Shown one piece after another: positions 1 through 7,013 of a stretch of 60,710 nucleotides of DNA (the stretch's first letter is position 1; each line of letters starts with the position of its first letter). The position numbers and the translations under genes were made by a program. The notes below the pieces were generated by a model that did not search any database, had not been told where the DNA came from, and was given only the letters and a program-made list of their open reading frames with translations. Source of the stretch: Spirochaetota bacterium (GTDB lineage: Bacteria; Spirochaetota; Spirochaetia; Treponematales; Rectinemataceae); contig JAKLFE010000026.1 of assembly GCA_022711355.1 (NCBI GenBank), positions 1 to 60,710 of the forward strand. The letters run 5' to 3'.

Positions 1-404
1 TCCTGGACCTTGGCCTGCCGCGCCGCGATCTTGTCGAAGTCGGCGTCGGGATCGCCGTAGGCCTCGTTGATCTTCTCGAACTCGGCGAGGAGGTCCACGA
101 CCTCCTGGACGCCCTCGGAGACGACCTCCTTCACGGTCTTGCCCGGCTCGAGGCGGGGCTCCTGCTCGAGGATGCCGATCGTGTAGCCGGGGGCCAGGCT
201 CGTCTCGCCGAGGAACTCGGTATCCCGCCCCGCGAGGATCTTGAGCAGGCTCGACTTGCCCGAGCCGTTGAGGCCGATCACGCCGATCTTGGCGCCGTAG
301 TAGTACGAGATGCGGATATCCTTGAGCACGGTCTTGGTGCCGTAGCGCTTGGTGACCCGATCCATCGTATAGATGATCTTCTTGTCGTCGAAGGTGGTAG
401 CCAT
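1..404 (-). CDS. ettA: Energy-dependent translational throttle protein EttA (ABC-F ATPase), N-terminal part only
   Basis: EttA is a cytoplasmic ABC-F ATPase that binds the ribosomal E site and couples translation to the ATP/ADP ratio; it has no membrane domain. The translated part starts at ATG 404 with MATTFDDKKIIYTMDRVTKR and is open to the window edge, so only about 134 of roughly 555 expected residues are seen. The first Walker A motif is clear (GLNGSGKSS, about residues 40-48), followed by the LEQEPRL and DPDADFDKIA stretches that are characteristic of EttA rather than other ABC-F subgroups. The gene runs out of the window to the left, so its second ATPase domain and arm motif cannot be checked. 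Family call is firm; function in this organism is inferred from the family. Confidence 0.93.
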   Translation of the reverse strand, partial: MATTFDDKKIIYTMDRVTKRYGTKTVLKDIRISYYYGAKIGVIGLNGSGKSSLLKILAGRDTEFLGETSLAPGYTIGILEQEPRLEPGKTVKEVVSEGVQEVVDLLAEFEKINEAYGDPDADFDKIAARQAKVQ

Positions 405-802
405 GCTCCCACTATAGCAAGAAAGGCGCGGGAAGGTGTAGTAATGGGCGCGCCGGCGGGCGGCGACTACCAAACAAGGCCCACCCACTGCACGGAAAGA
501 ATGCGCGGGTCCCAGCTACGGGGGAAACAGGGGTTCACTCGGTCCTAACGCTTCGCTAGGCCTTCGGCTCGGCGCGCCAGAGCGCGCCTGCGGAATCGTT
601 CACCCCTGTTTCCCTATTCGGCGCTCATCGATTCGCGCCGAAGTCCCGCGCTTCCTTCCCAACAGCGGGTGGGCATCAATCTATGCAGCCGCCCGCCGTC
701 GGGCTCTTCGCGAGTAGTCCTCGCGCCTTCGGCGCTCCGGGCTACTCGCTGCGATCCCTCGCGCGGGGAGAAGGGTTCGCGGGATACCCGTCGGTCCCGG
801 GA
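405..802. repeat. Hairpin-rich spacer between ettA and the hydrolase gene
   Basis: About 400 bases with no convincing gene. A 13-bp perfect inverted repeat (gggaaacaggggt at 522-534 and acccctgtttccc at 602-614) encloses a small GC hairpin (ggcgcgc/gcgcgcc at about 571-588). Two more stem-loops follow: ttcggcgc (617-624) with gcgccgaa (635-642), and cgagtag/ctactcg around 711-750. The layout resembles a REP-like repeat cluster, but no second copy of this exact sequence was seen in the window. It lies downstream of the hydrolase and upstream of ettA, so part of it may act as a terminator or an ettA leader. Confidence 0.5.
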
Positions 803-1609
803 TCAGATTCGCTCCAACAGGGCCGCGAAGCCGGACGGATCTTCCAGGGGCGCCACGTGGCCGCCCTCGACCTCGATCCGCCTGGCTCCCGGGATCCCTT
901 CGGCCAGGAGGCGGCTGGCCCGGCGGTTCTCGCTCCAGTCCCCCCGGCCATCGATAACCAGGGTGGGCACCTGCAGCTCGGCGAGCCGGGATAGGGCCGG
1001 GGGTGACAGGGGATCGAGGGGCTGGGCGTCGGCGAGGAAGAAGGTGCCCCGCTCGACGTAGATCCGGTTCATGACGGAAGCCAGAGCGCGCGCTTCCTGA
1101 ATCGCCGGGGAGAACCGGGCCTTGTCCCTCTCGGGGCCGTCGAACCAGATCCGGAGCTGGAGCTCGGAGGCCGCGGCCGCGTCCCCCGCCTGGACCGCGG
1201 CGAACATCTCCATGAGGAGCGGCGGCATATCGCCCTGGGGCTGCCAGCCCGAGGGCGAGGCGTTGACCAGGCTGAGGGAACGCACCCGGGCCGGATGCTC
1301 CAGCGTGAAGTCGAGGGCCTGCTGGCCCCCATTGGAGCAGCCCACGAGGTGGAAGCTCGAAAGGCCCAGGGCGTCGACGACGGCGGCCAGCTCCCGGCGG
1401 CGGACTACGGGGCCCGTGGCGGGGTCGGAGCGGCCGTAGCCCAGCTTGTCGTAGGCCACCGTTCGGTAGCGGGCCGCCAGCCGGGCCCGGACGCCGTCCC
1501 ACATGCGCCCGTCCACGAAGTCGGCATGGACGAACACGATGGCGGGGCCGTTCCCATCGGATTCGGCGTGGATCCGGCCATGGCCGGGAAGGTCGATTGC
1601 ATGGTTCAT
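803..1609 (-). CDS. Alpha/beta-fold hydrolase
   Basis: A 268-residue alpha/beta hydrolase with the usual order of elements: oxyanion-loop region near residues 25-35, nucleophile elbow GCSNGG (Ser near residue 92), the acid in the VIDGRGDW stretch late in the protein, and the catalytic His in GGHVAPLEDP close to the C-terminus. There is no signal peptide, so it is probably cytoplasmic. The start ATG at 1609 follows a good AAGGAG site. It is transcribed divergently from a WYL-domain regulator, and the 85-bp spacer contains a strong palindrome, so the regulator probably controls it. The substrate cannot be told; esterase, lactonase or haloperoxidase-like activity are all possible. Confidence 0.85.
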   Translation of the reverse strand: MNHAIDLPGHGRIHAESDGNGPAIVFVHADFVDGRMWDGVRARLAARYRTVAYDKLGYGRSDPATGPVVRRRELAAVVDALGLSSFHLVGCSNGGQQALDFTLEHPARVRSLSLVNASPSGWQPQGDMPPLLMEMFAAVQAGDAAAASELQLRIWFDGPERDKARFSPAIQEARALASVMNRIYVERGTFFLADAQPLDPLSPPALSRLAELQVPTLVIDGRGDWSENRRASRLLAEGIPGARRIEVEGGHVAPLEDPSGFAALLERI

Positions 1610-1637
1610 AGGAACTCCTTGGTGGTATATTCGATCA

Positions 1638-1666
1638 GGGTGGGTGACAACCTATGTCACCCACCC
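1638..1666. promoter_or_regulatory. Palindromic operator between hydrolase and WYL-regulator genes
   Basis: Perfect 11-bp arms, gggtgggtgac (1638-1648) and gtcacccaccc (1656-1666), separated by 7 bases; the inner part reads GACA-N5-TGTC. It lies in the shared divergent promoter region, and a possible minus-strand -35 (TTGTCA, complement of 1645-1650) falls inside it. This is a likely binding site for the adjacent WYL regulator, by position; binding is inferred. Confidence 0.7.
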
Positions 1667-1681
1667 TCGGGAATTCGAAAA

Positions 1682-1697
1682 AAAGGAGGACAGCCTG
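1682..1697 (+). promoter_or_regulatory. Shine-Dalgarno that points to a CTG start
   Basis: The sequence aaaggagga (1682-1690) is a near-perfect ribosome binding site, and the only in-frame codon at the right distance that fits the family's N-terminus (MRADRLISLIL type) is CTG at 1695-1697. No ATG, GTG or TTG is available at that position. Confidence 0.65.
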
Positions 1698-2663
1698 CGA
1701 GCCGATCGACTCATATCCCTGATCCTCGCCCTGCAGGACCAGGGCAAGACTACCGCGGCGCGGCTGGCCGGAGCCCTGGGGGTCAGCCGCCGGACCATCC
1801 TCCGCGACGTCGATGCTCTGTCCCTCTCGGGGGTGCCCGTCCTGGCCGAAGGCGGCCCCGGCGGCGGCATCTGGCTCGACCCGGCCTACCGCAGCTCGCT
1901 GACGGGCATGAAAGAGGCCGAGCTGCGGACCTTGCTGGTGGCCGGCGACGCCCGGCTGCTCGACGACCTCGGCTGGGGACAGACCTTCCGCGAGACCCAA
2001 GCCAAGCTCCGGGCCTCGGTGCCGCGGCGCTTCGAAAGCGGGGTAGAGCGGCTCAGGCGGCGCCTGGTCATCGACTCCCGGTGGTGGTGGCACGAGGCCG
2101 GTGAGCCGAACCTCGAGGTCCTGCAGGCCGCCGTATGGGAAGACCGGGTGATCGAGGGCGACTATCAAAGCTGGGAAGGCGGCGCCAAGGCCGTTCGGCT
2201 CGAGGCCTACGGCCTGGCCGCCAAGGCGGGCCTCTGGTACTTCGTGGGGCGCCGGGAAGGGGAGTGGCGCACGTATCGGGTATCGCGCTTCGCCTCCCTC
2301 CGAGCCGCGGAGGCCTTCGCCCGGGACCCGCAGTTCGACCTCTCGACCTGGTGGCCCGCCCACGCCGCCGAGTTCGCGGGCGAAATGGCGGGCTTCCGCT
2401 TCTCCCTGGCCCTCCCGGAAGATCGGCTGCGGTATCTGCGGGGCATCGCCCCCGGCCGCGTCGACCCGGTCGGGCCCTGGGGGCGGCCCGGCTGGGTCAG
2501 GGTCGAGCTGGGGCTCGACTCCTCGCTCTACGCCGAGCTGGTCGTGCTGGGCCTCGGCCGCCGATGCGCGATCCTCGACAATCCGCAGCTGGCCAAGGCG
2601 GTAGTCCGGCGATGCCGGGAAGGATTGGCCGCACACGAGAATGCGCCGCGAGGGAGGGCTTGA
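1695..2663 (+). CDS. WYL-domain transcriptional regulator (DeoR-like HTH, YafY type)
   Basis: About 322 residues. An N-terminal helix-turn-helix (residues about 1-60: RADRLISLILALQDQGKTTA, then GVSRRTILRDVDAL) is followed by a WYL sensor domain with the diagnostic WYFVGRREGEWRTYRVSR segment around residues 175-195 and a C-terminal extension (WCX-like). Proteins of this type sense small ligands or nucleic acid and repress or activate neighbouring genes. The start is taken as CTG 1695 because of the strong upstream aaaggagga; an in-frame ATG further upstream at 1503 would run through the palindrome and into the neighbour's coding region. Divergent from an alpha/beta hydrolase gene, probably its target and also autoregulated. 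Followed by a strong terminator. Confidence 0.87.
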   Translation: MRADRLISLILALQDQGKTTAARLAGALGVSRRTILRDVDALSLSGVPVLAEGGPGGGIWLDPAYRSSLTGMKEAELRTLLVAGDARLLDDLGWGQTFRETQAKLRASVPRRFESGVERLRRRLVIDSRWWWHEAGEPNLEVLQAAVWEDRVIEGDYQSWEGGAKAVRLEAYGLAAKAGLWYFVGRREGEWRTYRVSRFASLRAAEAFARDPQFDLSTWWPAHAAEFAGEMAGFRFSLALPEDRLRYLRGIAPGRVDPVGPWGRPGWVRVELGLDSSLYAELVVLGLGRRCAILDNPQLAKAVVRRCREGLAAHENAPRGRA

Positions 2664-2787
2664 CGGGGCGCGGTGCCATCGGCCACACTGCCCCCATGCG
2701 AAGCGACGCGCGCTCCTATTATCGCCGATCCTCCTCCTCGGTCGATCGGGCCCGCGGGCGCGAGTAACTTCGCCTAACGCGCCAAAC

Positions 2788-2823
2788 AAGCCCCCCGGCC
2801 GCCGGGGGGCTTTCATTTTTTTC
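2788..2823 (+). terminator. Rho-independent terminator after the WYL regulator
   Basis: A 12-bp GC-rich perfect stem (aagccccccggc at 2788-2799 with gccggggggctt at 2801-2812) is followed by tttcattttttt. It lies about 125 bases past the regulator stop and before the tyrS-like gene; the intervening bases hold no recognisable gene. Confidence 0.85.
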
Positions 2824-2930
2824 CGGCCCCCCGCGGGGCTTCGCCCCGGGGCGGGGCGGGAAGGAAGGCTGCTCATGGGGTACGGAACGAGGGGCTGATC
2901 GAGGCCTTCGCGAGGACGACGGCGGGCATC

Positions 2931-4082
2931 GTGAGCCTGGCCGAGTTCAGGGCGATGCTCGGCTCGGGCCGCAAGCTCAGGATCAAGTTCGGAGCCGACG
3001 TGACCGCGGGCTTCCTCCACATCGGCCACGCGGTCAACCTGTGGATGATGCGCGAGATGCAGGAGCGCGGCCATCTCGTCCAGTTCCTGATCGGCGACTT
3101 CACGACGAGGGTGGGCGACCCGACGGGAAGATCGGGGGGGCGGATCCCGCCCTCGCGCGAGGACATGGAGGCCTTCGCGGCGGCATTCATCCGCCAGGTC
3201 GGCCGCGTGCTTATAACGGACGACCCCGAGCTCTTCGAGCTCCGGCGCAACTCGGAGTGGTGGGACCGGAAGGGCGTGGGCGACTTCCTGGGGATGGCGG
3301 GGGGCCTGACCGCGGGCCGCCTCCTCGCCCGGGACATGTTCCGCGCCCGCGCCGAGTCGGGCGCCGAGATACGGCTCGACGAGCTGCTCTATCCCCTCCT
3401 CCAGGGCTGGGACTCCGTGGAGCTCGGCTCCGACCTCACCATCGTCGGCAGCGACCAGCTCTTCAACGAGTCCATGGGCCGGCTCTTCCAGGAGCGGAGC
3501 GGGATGCGGCCCCAGGTCGTCCTCACCACCCGCATCACCTCGGGCCTCGGGGGCGGGGCCAAGCAGTCGAAGAGCCTGGGCAACTACGTCGCCATCGACG
3601 ACGGGCCCCGCGAGATGTTCGGCAAGGCGATGAGCCTCGCCGACGGGCAGGTCAGGGACTGGCTCGAGGTCTACACCATCGTGCCGGCCGCGAGGATCGC
3701 CGAGCTCTGCCGCCCCGGGGCCGATCCCCGCGGGGCCAAGCTCGAGCTCGCCCGGGCCCTCGTCGGGCGCTGGTGGGGCCGCGAGGCCGCGGAGGCCGAG
3801 GCCGACTGGTTCCAATCGACCTTCTCCCGCCGCGGCTTCCCCGCCGACGCTCCCGCGGTCAAGGCGCCGGCGGGGCCGGTCAGGGCGATCGAGCTCGCGG
3901 CCCTCCTCGCCCCCGCCTCCTCGCGGGCGAGCCTGCGGCGCCTCATCGAGCAGGGCGGATTCCATCTGGACGGCGAACGCGTCGAGGCGGCCGCGGCCCT
4001 CATCGAGCTACGGCCCGGGGAAGAGCGCCGGGCGCGGCTGGGGAAACGGGGCTTCTTCCGGGTCGAGGCCGGCTCGCCCTAG
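2931..4082 (+). CDS. tyrS: Tyrosyl-tRNA synthetase (TyrZ-like) with altered signature motifs
   Basis: Class I synthetase that charges tRNA-Tyr in the cytoplasm. Visible elements: HIGH motif (LHIGHA), the GDFTTRVGDPTGRS segment, the tyrosine pocket (YPLLQGWD, then GSDQLFN), a KMSKS-type loop reading KQSKSLGNY, and a C-terminal S4-like RNA-binding domain (about the last 60 residues). The usual GxDPT reads GADVTAG, and the Met of KMSKS is Gln. The start is uncertain: GTG 2931 is listed, but the frame continues upstream with LIEAFARTTAGIV, which resembles conserved synthetase N-termini, and a good Shine-Dalgarno with ATG at 2875 is one base out of frame. One extra G there would give a complete N-terminus, so a frameshift or base-call error is possible. 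It may be a second tyrS copy. Confidence 0.85.
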   Translation: MSLAEFRAMLGSGRKLRIKFGADVTAGFLHIGHAVNLWMMREMQERGHLVQFLIGDFTTRVGDPTGRSGGRIPPSREDMEAFAAAFIRQVGRVLITDDPELFELRRNSEWWDRKGVGDFLGMAGGLTAGRLLARDMFRARAESGAEIRLDELLYPLLQGWDSVELGSDLTIVGSDQLFNESMGRLFQERSGMRPQVVLTTRITSGLGGGAKQSKSLGNYVAIDDGPREMFGKAMSLADGQVRDWLEVYTIVPAARIAELCRPGADPRGAKLELARALVGRWWGREAAEAEADWFQSTFSRRGFPADAPAVKAPAGPVRAIELAALLAPASSRASLRRLIEQGGFHLDGERVEAAAALIELRPGEERRARLGKRGFFRVEAGSP

Positions 4083-4141
4083 GCCGGGTGGAGCCCCCGG
4101 CGGGCCCTGGCGAATGGCGGTCCCGCGCATAGACTTAAGCC

Positions 4142-4474
4142 ATGGACCAGGACAACCGGGCCTCGCCGCGGATCGCGGTCTCCATCAGGATGGCCTGCGC
4201 CGCGGCCGAGGCGGGCCTGCTCAGGCTGGCCGACCTCAGCTTGGGCGGCTTCATGGCGCGCGGCAGGATACGCGCCCGGCTCGGCGACCGGATCGAGGGG
4301 AGCATCCGCGTCTTCGCCGCCGGGGCGGAGGCCGAGGTCGGCGTCGCCGGCGAGGTCGTCCGCGCCCTGCCCGACGGGGAGGAGCTCGCCCTCGGCGTCA
4401 AGATCCTCTCCTTCTCCGGGCCCGCGGCCCAGGCCGCCTACGAGGCCTTCGTGCGCGAGCTCTACGAGGACTGA
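4142..4474 (+). CDS. PilZ-domain protein (candidate c-di-GMP receptor)
   Basis: A 110-residue stand-alone PilZ domain. The two c-di-GMP-binding elements are present: RASPR near residue 7 (the RxxxR motif) and DLSLGGF near residue 32 (the D/NxSxxG motif). The rest is the expected beta-barrel pattern ending in a helix. Proteins like this relay c-di-GMP levels to motility, envelope or secretion targets; no partner is visible here. It lies 59 bases after the tyrS-like gene and 72 bases before the GH2 gene, so co-transcription is possible but not shown. There is no signal peptide or membrane segment, so it is a cytoplasmic protein. Confidence 0.85.
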   Translation: MDQDNRASPRIAVSIRMACAAAEAGLLRLADLSLGGFMARGRIRARLGDRIEGSIRVFAAGAEAEVGVAGEVVRALPDGEELALGVKILSFSGPAAQAAYEAFVRELYED

Positions 4475-4546
4475 GGCCGGGCGCGGGCCGGCCTCCCCGG
4501 CCGGCGGGCTTTGCGCAAAGGCCCGCGGCGCGGTACCGTATCCTTC

Positions 4547-6391
4547 ATGAACAGCGAAGCGAAGCCCCCCCGGCTCGAGAGCCCCTGGGCGGCGAAGGTG
4601 GATCGCGAGCGCCCCCTCCCCGAGTACCCCCGGCCCTCCCTCGTCCGCGACGAGTGGCTCTCCCTGAACGGCCCCTGGGACTACGCCATCCGCCCCGAGG
4701 GCGCGGGGCCCGGCTCCTTCGACGGCCCCATCCTCGTGCCCTTCCCGGTCGAGTCCCCCCTCTCCGGGGCGGAGCGCCCCCTCGGGCCGGCCGAGGTCCT
4801 CTGGTACCGCCGCTCCTTCCGGGTCCCGGGTTCCTGGCGCGGCCGCCGGGTCCTCGTCCATTTCGGCGCCGCCGACTGGGAGGCCCGGGTCAGCCTCAAC
4901 GGCCAGCGCCTGGGCTCCCACCGGGGCGGCTACGTCCCCTTCAGCTTCGACCTCACCGAGCGCCTCTCCTGGGGCGAGGAGGAGCTCGTCGTCGAGCTCC
5001 GCGACCCGACGGACGCGGGGACCCAGTGCCGCGGCAAGCAGTCCCTCCGGCCCCGGGGCATCCTCTACACCGCGGCCTCGGGGCTCTGGGGCACGGTCTG
5101 GCTCGAGCCCGTGCCCGAGGCCCGGATCGCCGGCGTCAGCGCCGCGGTGCCCCGCGGGGCGGCGGCCCGCGACGGCCGCCTCGAGGTATCGGTCGCGTTA
5201 TGCGCCATCGGCGCCGCCGGCGGCCGCCTCCGGGCCCGCCTCGACGAGGGCGGCCGGGCCGTGGCCGAAGCGGCCGTCGAGCTCGGGCCGGAAGCCGGCT
5301 CGGCCTCCCTCGAGCTCTCCCTCCGGGAGCCACGGCTCTGGTCCCCCGCCTCGCCCTTCCTCTACGGACTCTCGCTCGAGCTCGAGTCGGGCCCCGGGCC
5401 CGCGGACCGGGTCGCGAGCTACGCCGCCTTCCGCACGGTAGGCCTGGGCGAGGGCCCCCGCGGCGAGGCGAGGATCCTCCTCAACGGCGAGGCCCTCTTC
5501 CACAACGCGGTCCTCGACCAAGGCTACTGGCCCGAGGGCGTGTACACCGCCCCCACCGACGAGGCCCTCGCCTCGGACATCGAGCGGGCCAAGGAGCTCG
5601 GCTTCAACGCGATCCGCAAGCACGCCAAGGTCGAGAGCGAGCGCTGGTACTGGCACTGTGACCGCCTGGGCGTGCTCGTCTGGCAGGACGTACCCGCGGG
5701 GGGCCGGAACATGAGCCTCCTGTACTCGGTCGTCCTCGGCTTCGCGGGGGCCCGGCTCCGCGACGACCGGGGCCTGGGCCGCTTCGGCCGATCGGACCCG
5801 GCCTCGCGCGAGGACTTCGCCCGCGAGGCCGAGGAGATCTACGAGTACCTCAAGGGCTTCCCCTGCGTCGTCGCCTGGGTCCCCTTCAACGAGGGCTGGG
5901 GCCAGTTCGAGTCCGCCCGCTTCGCCCGCGAGTTCGCCGCCCGCGACCCGAGCCGCCTCGTCGACGCGGCCTCCGGCTGGTACGACGCCGGGGGCGGCCA
6001 CTTCGCGAGCCGCCACGACTACCGGCGGAGGCCGCGCGCCCCCCGCGGAGGCCGCGGCGCGCGGGCTGCCGTCCTCTCCGAGTACGGCGGCCTGACCCTC
6101 CGCGTCGCGGGCCACTCCACCGAGGACCGGCGGCAGTTCGGCTACGCGGGGGCCGCCGACGCCGAGGACCTCGCCGCCCAGTACGAGGCCCTCGCCGCCC
6201 GCCTCGCGGCGCTCGCCCGCGAGGGCCTCGCCGCCGCCGTGTACACCCAGATCTCCGACGTCGAGATCGAGCGCAACGGCCTCCTGACCTACGACCGACG
6301 CCTGGTCAAGGCCGACGCGGGCCGGATACGGGCGGCGAACCTCGCCCTCATCGAGGCCGGGAGCCGGCCCACGGCGCGCGGGCACGCCTAG
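4547..6391 (+). CDS. Glycoside hydrolase family 2 (beta-galactosidase / beta-glucuronidase-like)
   Basis: A 614-residue GH2 enzyme with the normal three-part order: a sugar-binding jelly roll ([12 protein letters not shown] near residue 40, WYRRSF near 85), an immunoglobulin-like middle domain, and a C-terminal TIM barrel. The catalytic acid/base is Glu about 449 in FNEGWGQF and the nucleophile is Glu about 512 in LSEYGGL, both where GH2 requires them. No signal peptide is seen, so it probably acts in the cytoplasm on imported glycosides. ATG 4547 is preferred over an upstream in-frame start at 4511 because the conserved domain begins soon after it. The exact sugar specificity cannot be read from the sequence. 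Confidence 0.9.
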   Translation: MNSEAKPPRLESPWAAKVDRERPLPEYPRPSLVRDEWLSLNGPWDYAIRPEGAGPGSFDGPILVPFPVESPLSGAERPLGPAEVLWYRRSFRVPGSWRGRRVLVHFGAADWEARVSLNGQRLGSHRGGYVPFSFDLTERLSWGEEELVVELRDPTDAGTQCRGKQSLRPRGILYTAASGLWGTVWLEPVPEARIAGVSAAVPRGAAARDGRLEVSVALCAIGAAGGRLRARLDEGGRAVAEAAVELGPEAGSASLELSLREPRLWSPASPFLYGLSLELESGPGPADRVASYAAFRTVGLGEGPRGEARILLNGEALFHNAVLDQGYWPEGVYTAPTDEALASDIERAKELGFNAIRKHAKVESERWYWHCDRLGVLVWQDVPAGGRNMSLLYSVVLGFAGARLRDDRGLGRFGRSDPASREDFAREAEEIYEYLKGFPCVVAWVPFNEGWGQFESARFAREFAARDPSRLVDAASGWYDAGGGHFASRHDYRRRPRAPRGGRGARAAVLSEYGGLTLRVAGHSTEDRRQFGYAGAADAEDLAAQYEALAARLAALAREGLAAAVYTQISDVEIERNGLLTYDRRLVKADAGRIRAANLALIEAGSRPTARGHA

Positions 6392-6414
6392 CGCCCGGAC
6401 TCGGCCCTCCTCCC

Positions 6415-6443
6415 TTGACGCGGCCCCGCGCGGGCGCTACCTT
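6415..6443 (+). promoter_or_regulatory. Sigma-70-type promoter of the marR-ABC exporter operon
   Basis: TTGACG (6415-6420) and TACCTT (6438-6443) are separated by exactly 17 bases. The predicted transcription start, near 6450, falls just before two dyad sites. Confidence 0.65.
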
Positions 6444-6453
6444 ATCTCCAACC

Positions 6454-6481
6454 ATTAGCCGCCTAATGTTTAGCCGGCTAA
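6454..6481 (+). promoter_or_regulatory. Tandem dyads, probable MarR operator
   Basis: Two related palindromes lie side by side: attagccgcctaat (6454-6467, one imperfect centre) and ttagccggctaa (6470-6481, perfect). They sit immediately downstream of the predicted -10 and upstream of the MarR gene, the standard position for MarR autorepression. The local AT content is well above that of the surrounding DNA. Confidence 0.72.
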
Positions 6482-6506
6482 GGCATCACTTCCCCGAGCG
6501 AGCCCC

Positions 6507-7013
6507 ATGAGCGACGAGACACTCGGCCCCGAATGGCTCTTCCGCATCTGCGAGCGGATGCGCCACTCCATGATCCACCAGGAATTCGAGCGCAGGAACC
6601 TCTCGAGGGCGAGCCATCCCTTCCTCCTGTTCGCCCTCGGCGAGCGGGGGCCGGGGAACCCCCTCTCCCAGGCCGAGATCGCCGAGGCCCTCGGCGTGAG
6701 CCAGCCGACGGCGGCGGTCTCGATCCGCCGCATGGAGGGCGCGGGGCTCCTGCGCAAGGTCCCGGACGCGGAGGACCGGCGGCTCAACCGCATAACACTG
6801 ACGGCCGGGGGAGCGCGCCTCGTGCGCGAGTGCAAGAAGGCCTTCGGCGAGATCGACCGCCGCATGCTGGAGGGCTTCTCGGACGAGGACCGCGAGACGC
6901 TGCGGTCCTTCTACCTCCGCATGATACGGAATCTCGAGGCCATGGGCGCCCAGCGCCCCCGCCAGCCCGAGGGCCGGCCGGCCAAGGGGAAAGGAAGAAG
7001 CGAAACGTGCTGA
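6507..7013 (+). CDS. MarR-family transcriptional regulator
   Basis: A 168-residue winged helix-turn-helix protein. The recognition helix region SQAEIAEALGVSQPTAAVSI (about residues 54-73) and the wing DAEDRRLNRITLT (about 91-103) are clear; flanking helices form the dimer domain. MarR proteins usually repress a neighbouring efflux or detoxification operon and release DNA when a small ligand binds. The last codons overlap the start of the following ABC exporter gene (GTG 7007), so the three genes form one operon under the promoter and dyads just upstream. The C-terminal tail (about residues 150-168) is basic and low-complexity. Confidence 0.9.
   Translation: MSDETLGPEWLFRICERMRHSMIHQEFERRNLSRASHPFLLFALGERGPGNPLSQAEIAEALGVSQPTAAVSIRRMEGAGLLRKVPDAEDRRLNRITLTAGGARLVRECKKAFGEIDRRMLEGFSDEDRETLRSFYLRMIRNLEAMGAQRPRQPEGRPAKGKGRSETC

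Noticed and set aside
669..1061. A 130-residue plus-strand reading over the hydrolase gene
   Set aside because: It is antisense to a clear alpha/beta hydrolase and reflects the long open frames expected at 70 percent GC.
2641..2898. An 85-residue reading on the plus strand ending just before tyrS
   Set aside because: It overlaps the regulator end, runs through the terminator and has no protein-like composition or conserved motif.
4475..4546. GC-rich stem between the PilZ and GH2 genes (gcgggcttt with aaaggcccgc)
   Set aside because: The stem has a bulge and no T-run; it may be a weak terminator but is not distinct enough to list.
5198..6385. A 395-residue minus-strand reading inside the GH2 gene
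   Set aside because: It is antisense to a gene with all GH2 catalytic residues and shows only low-complexity Arg/Gly/Ala/Pro composition.
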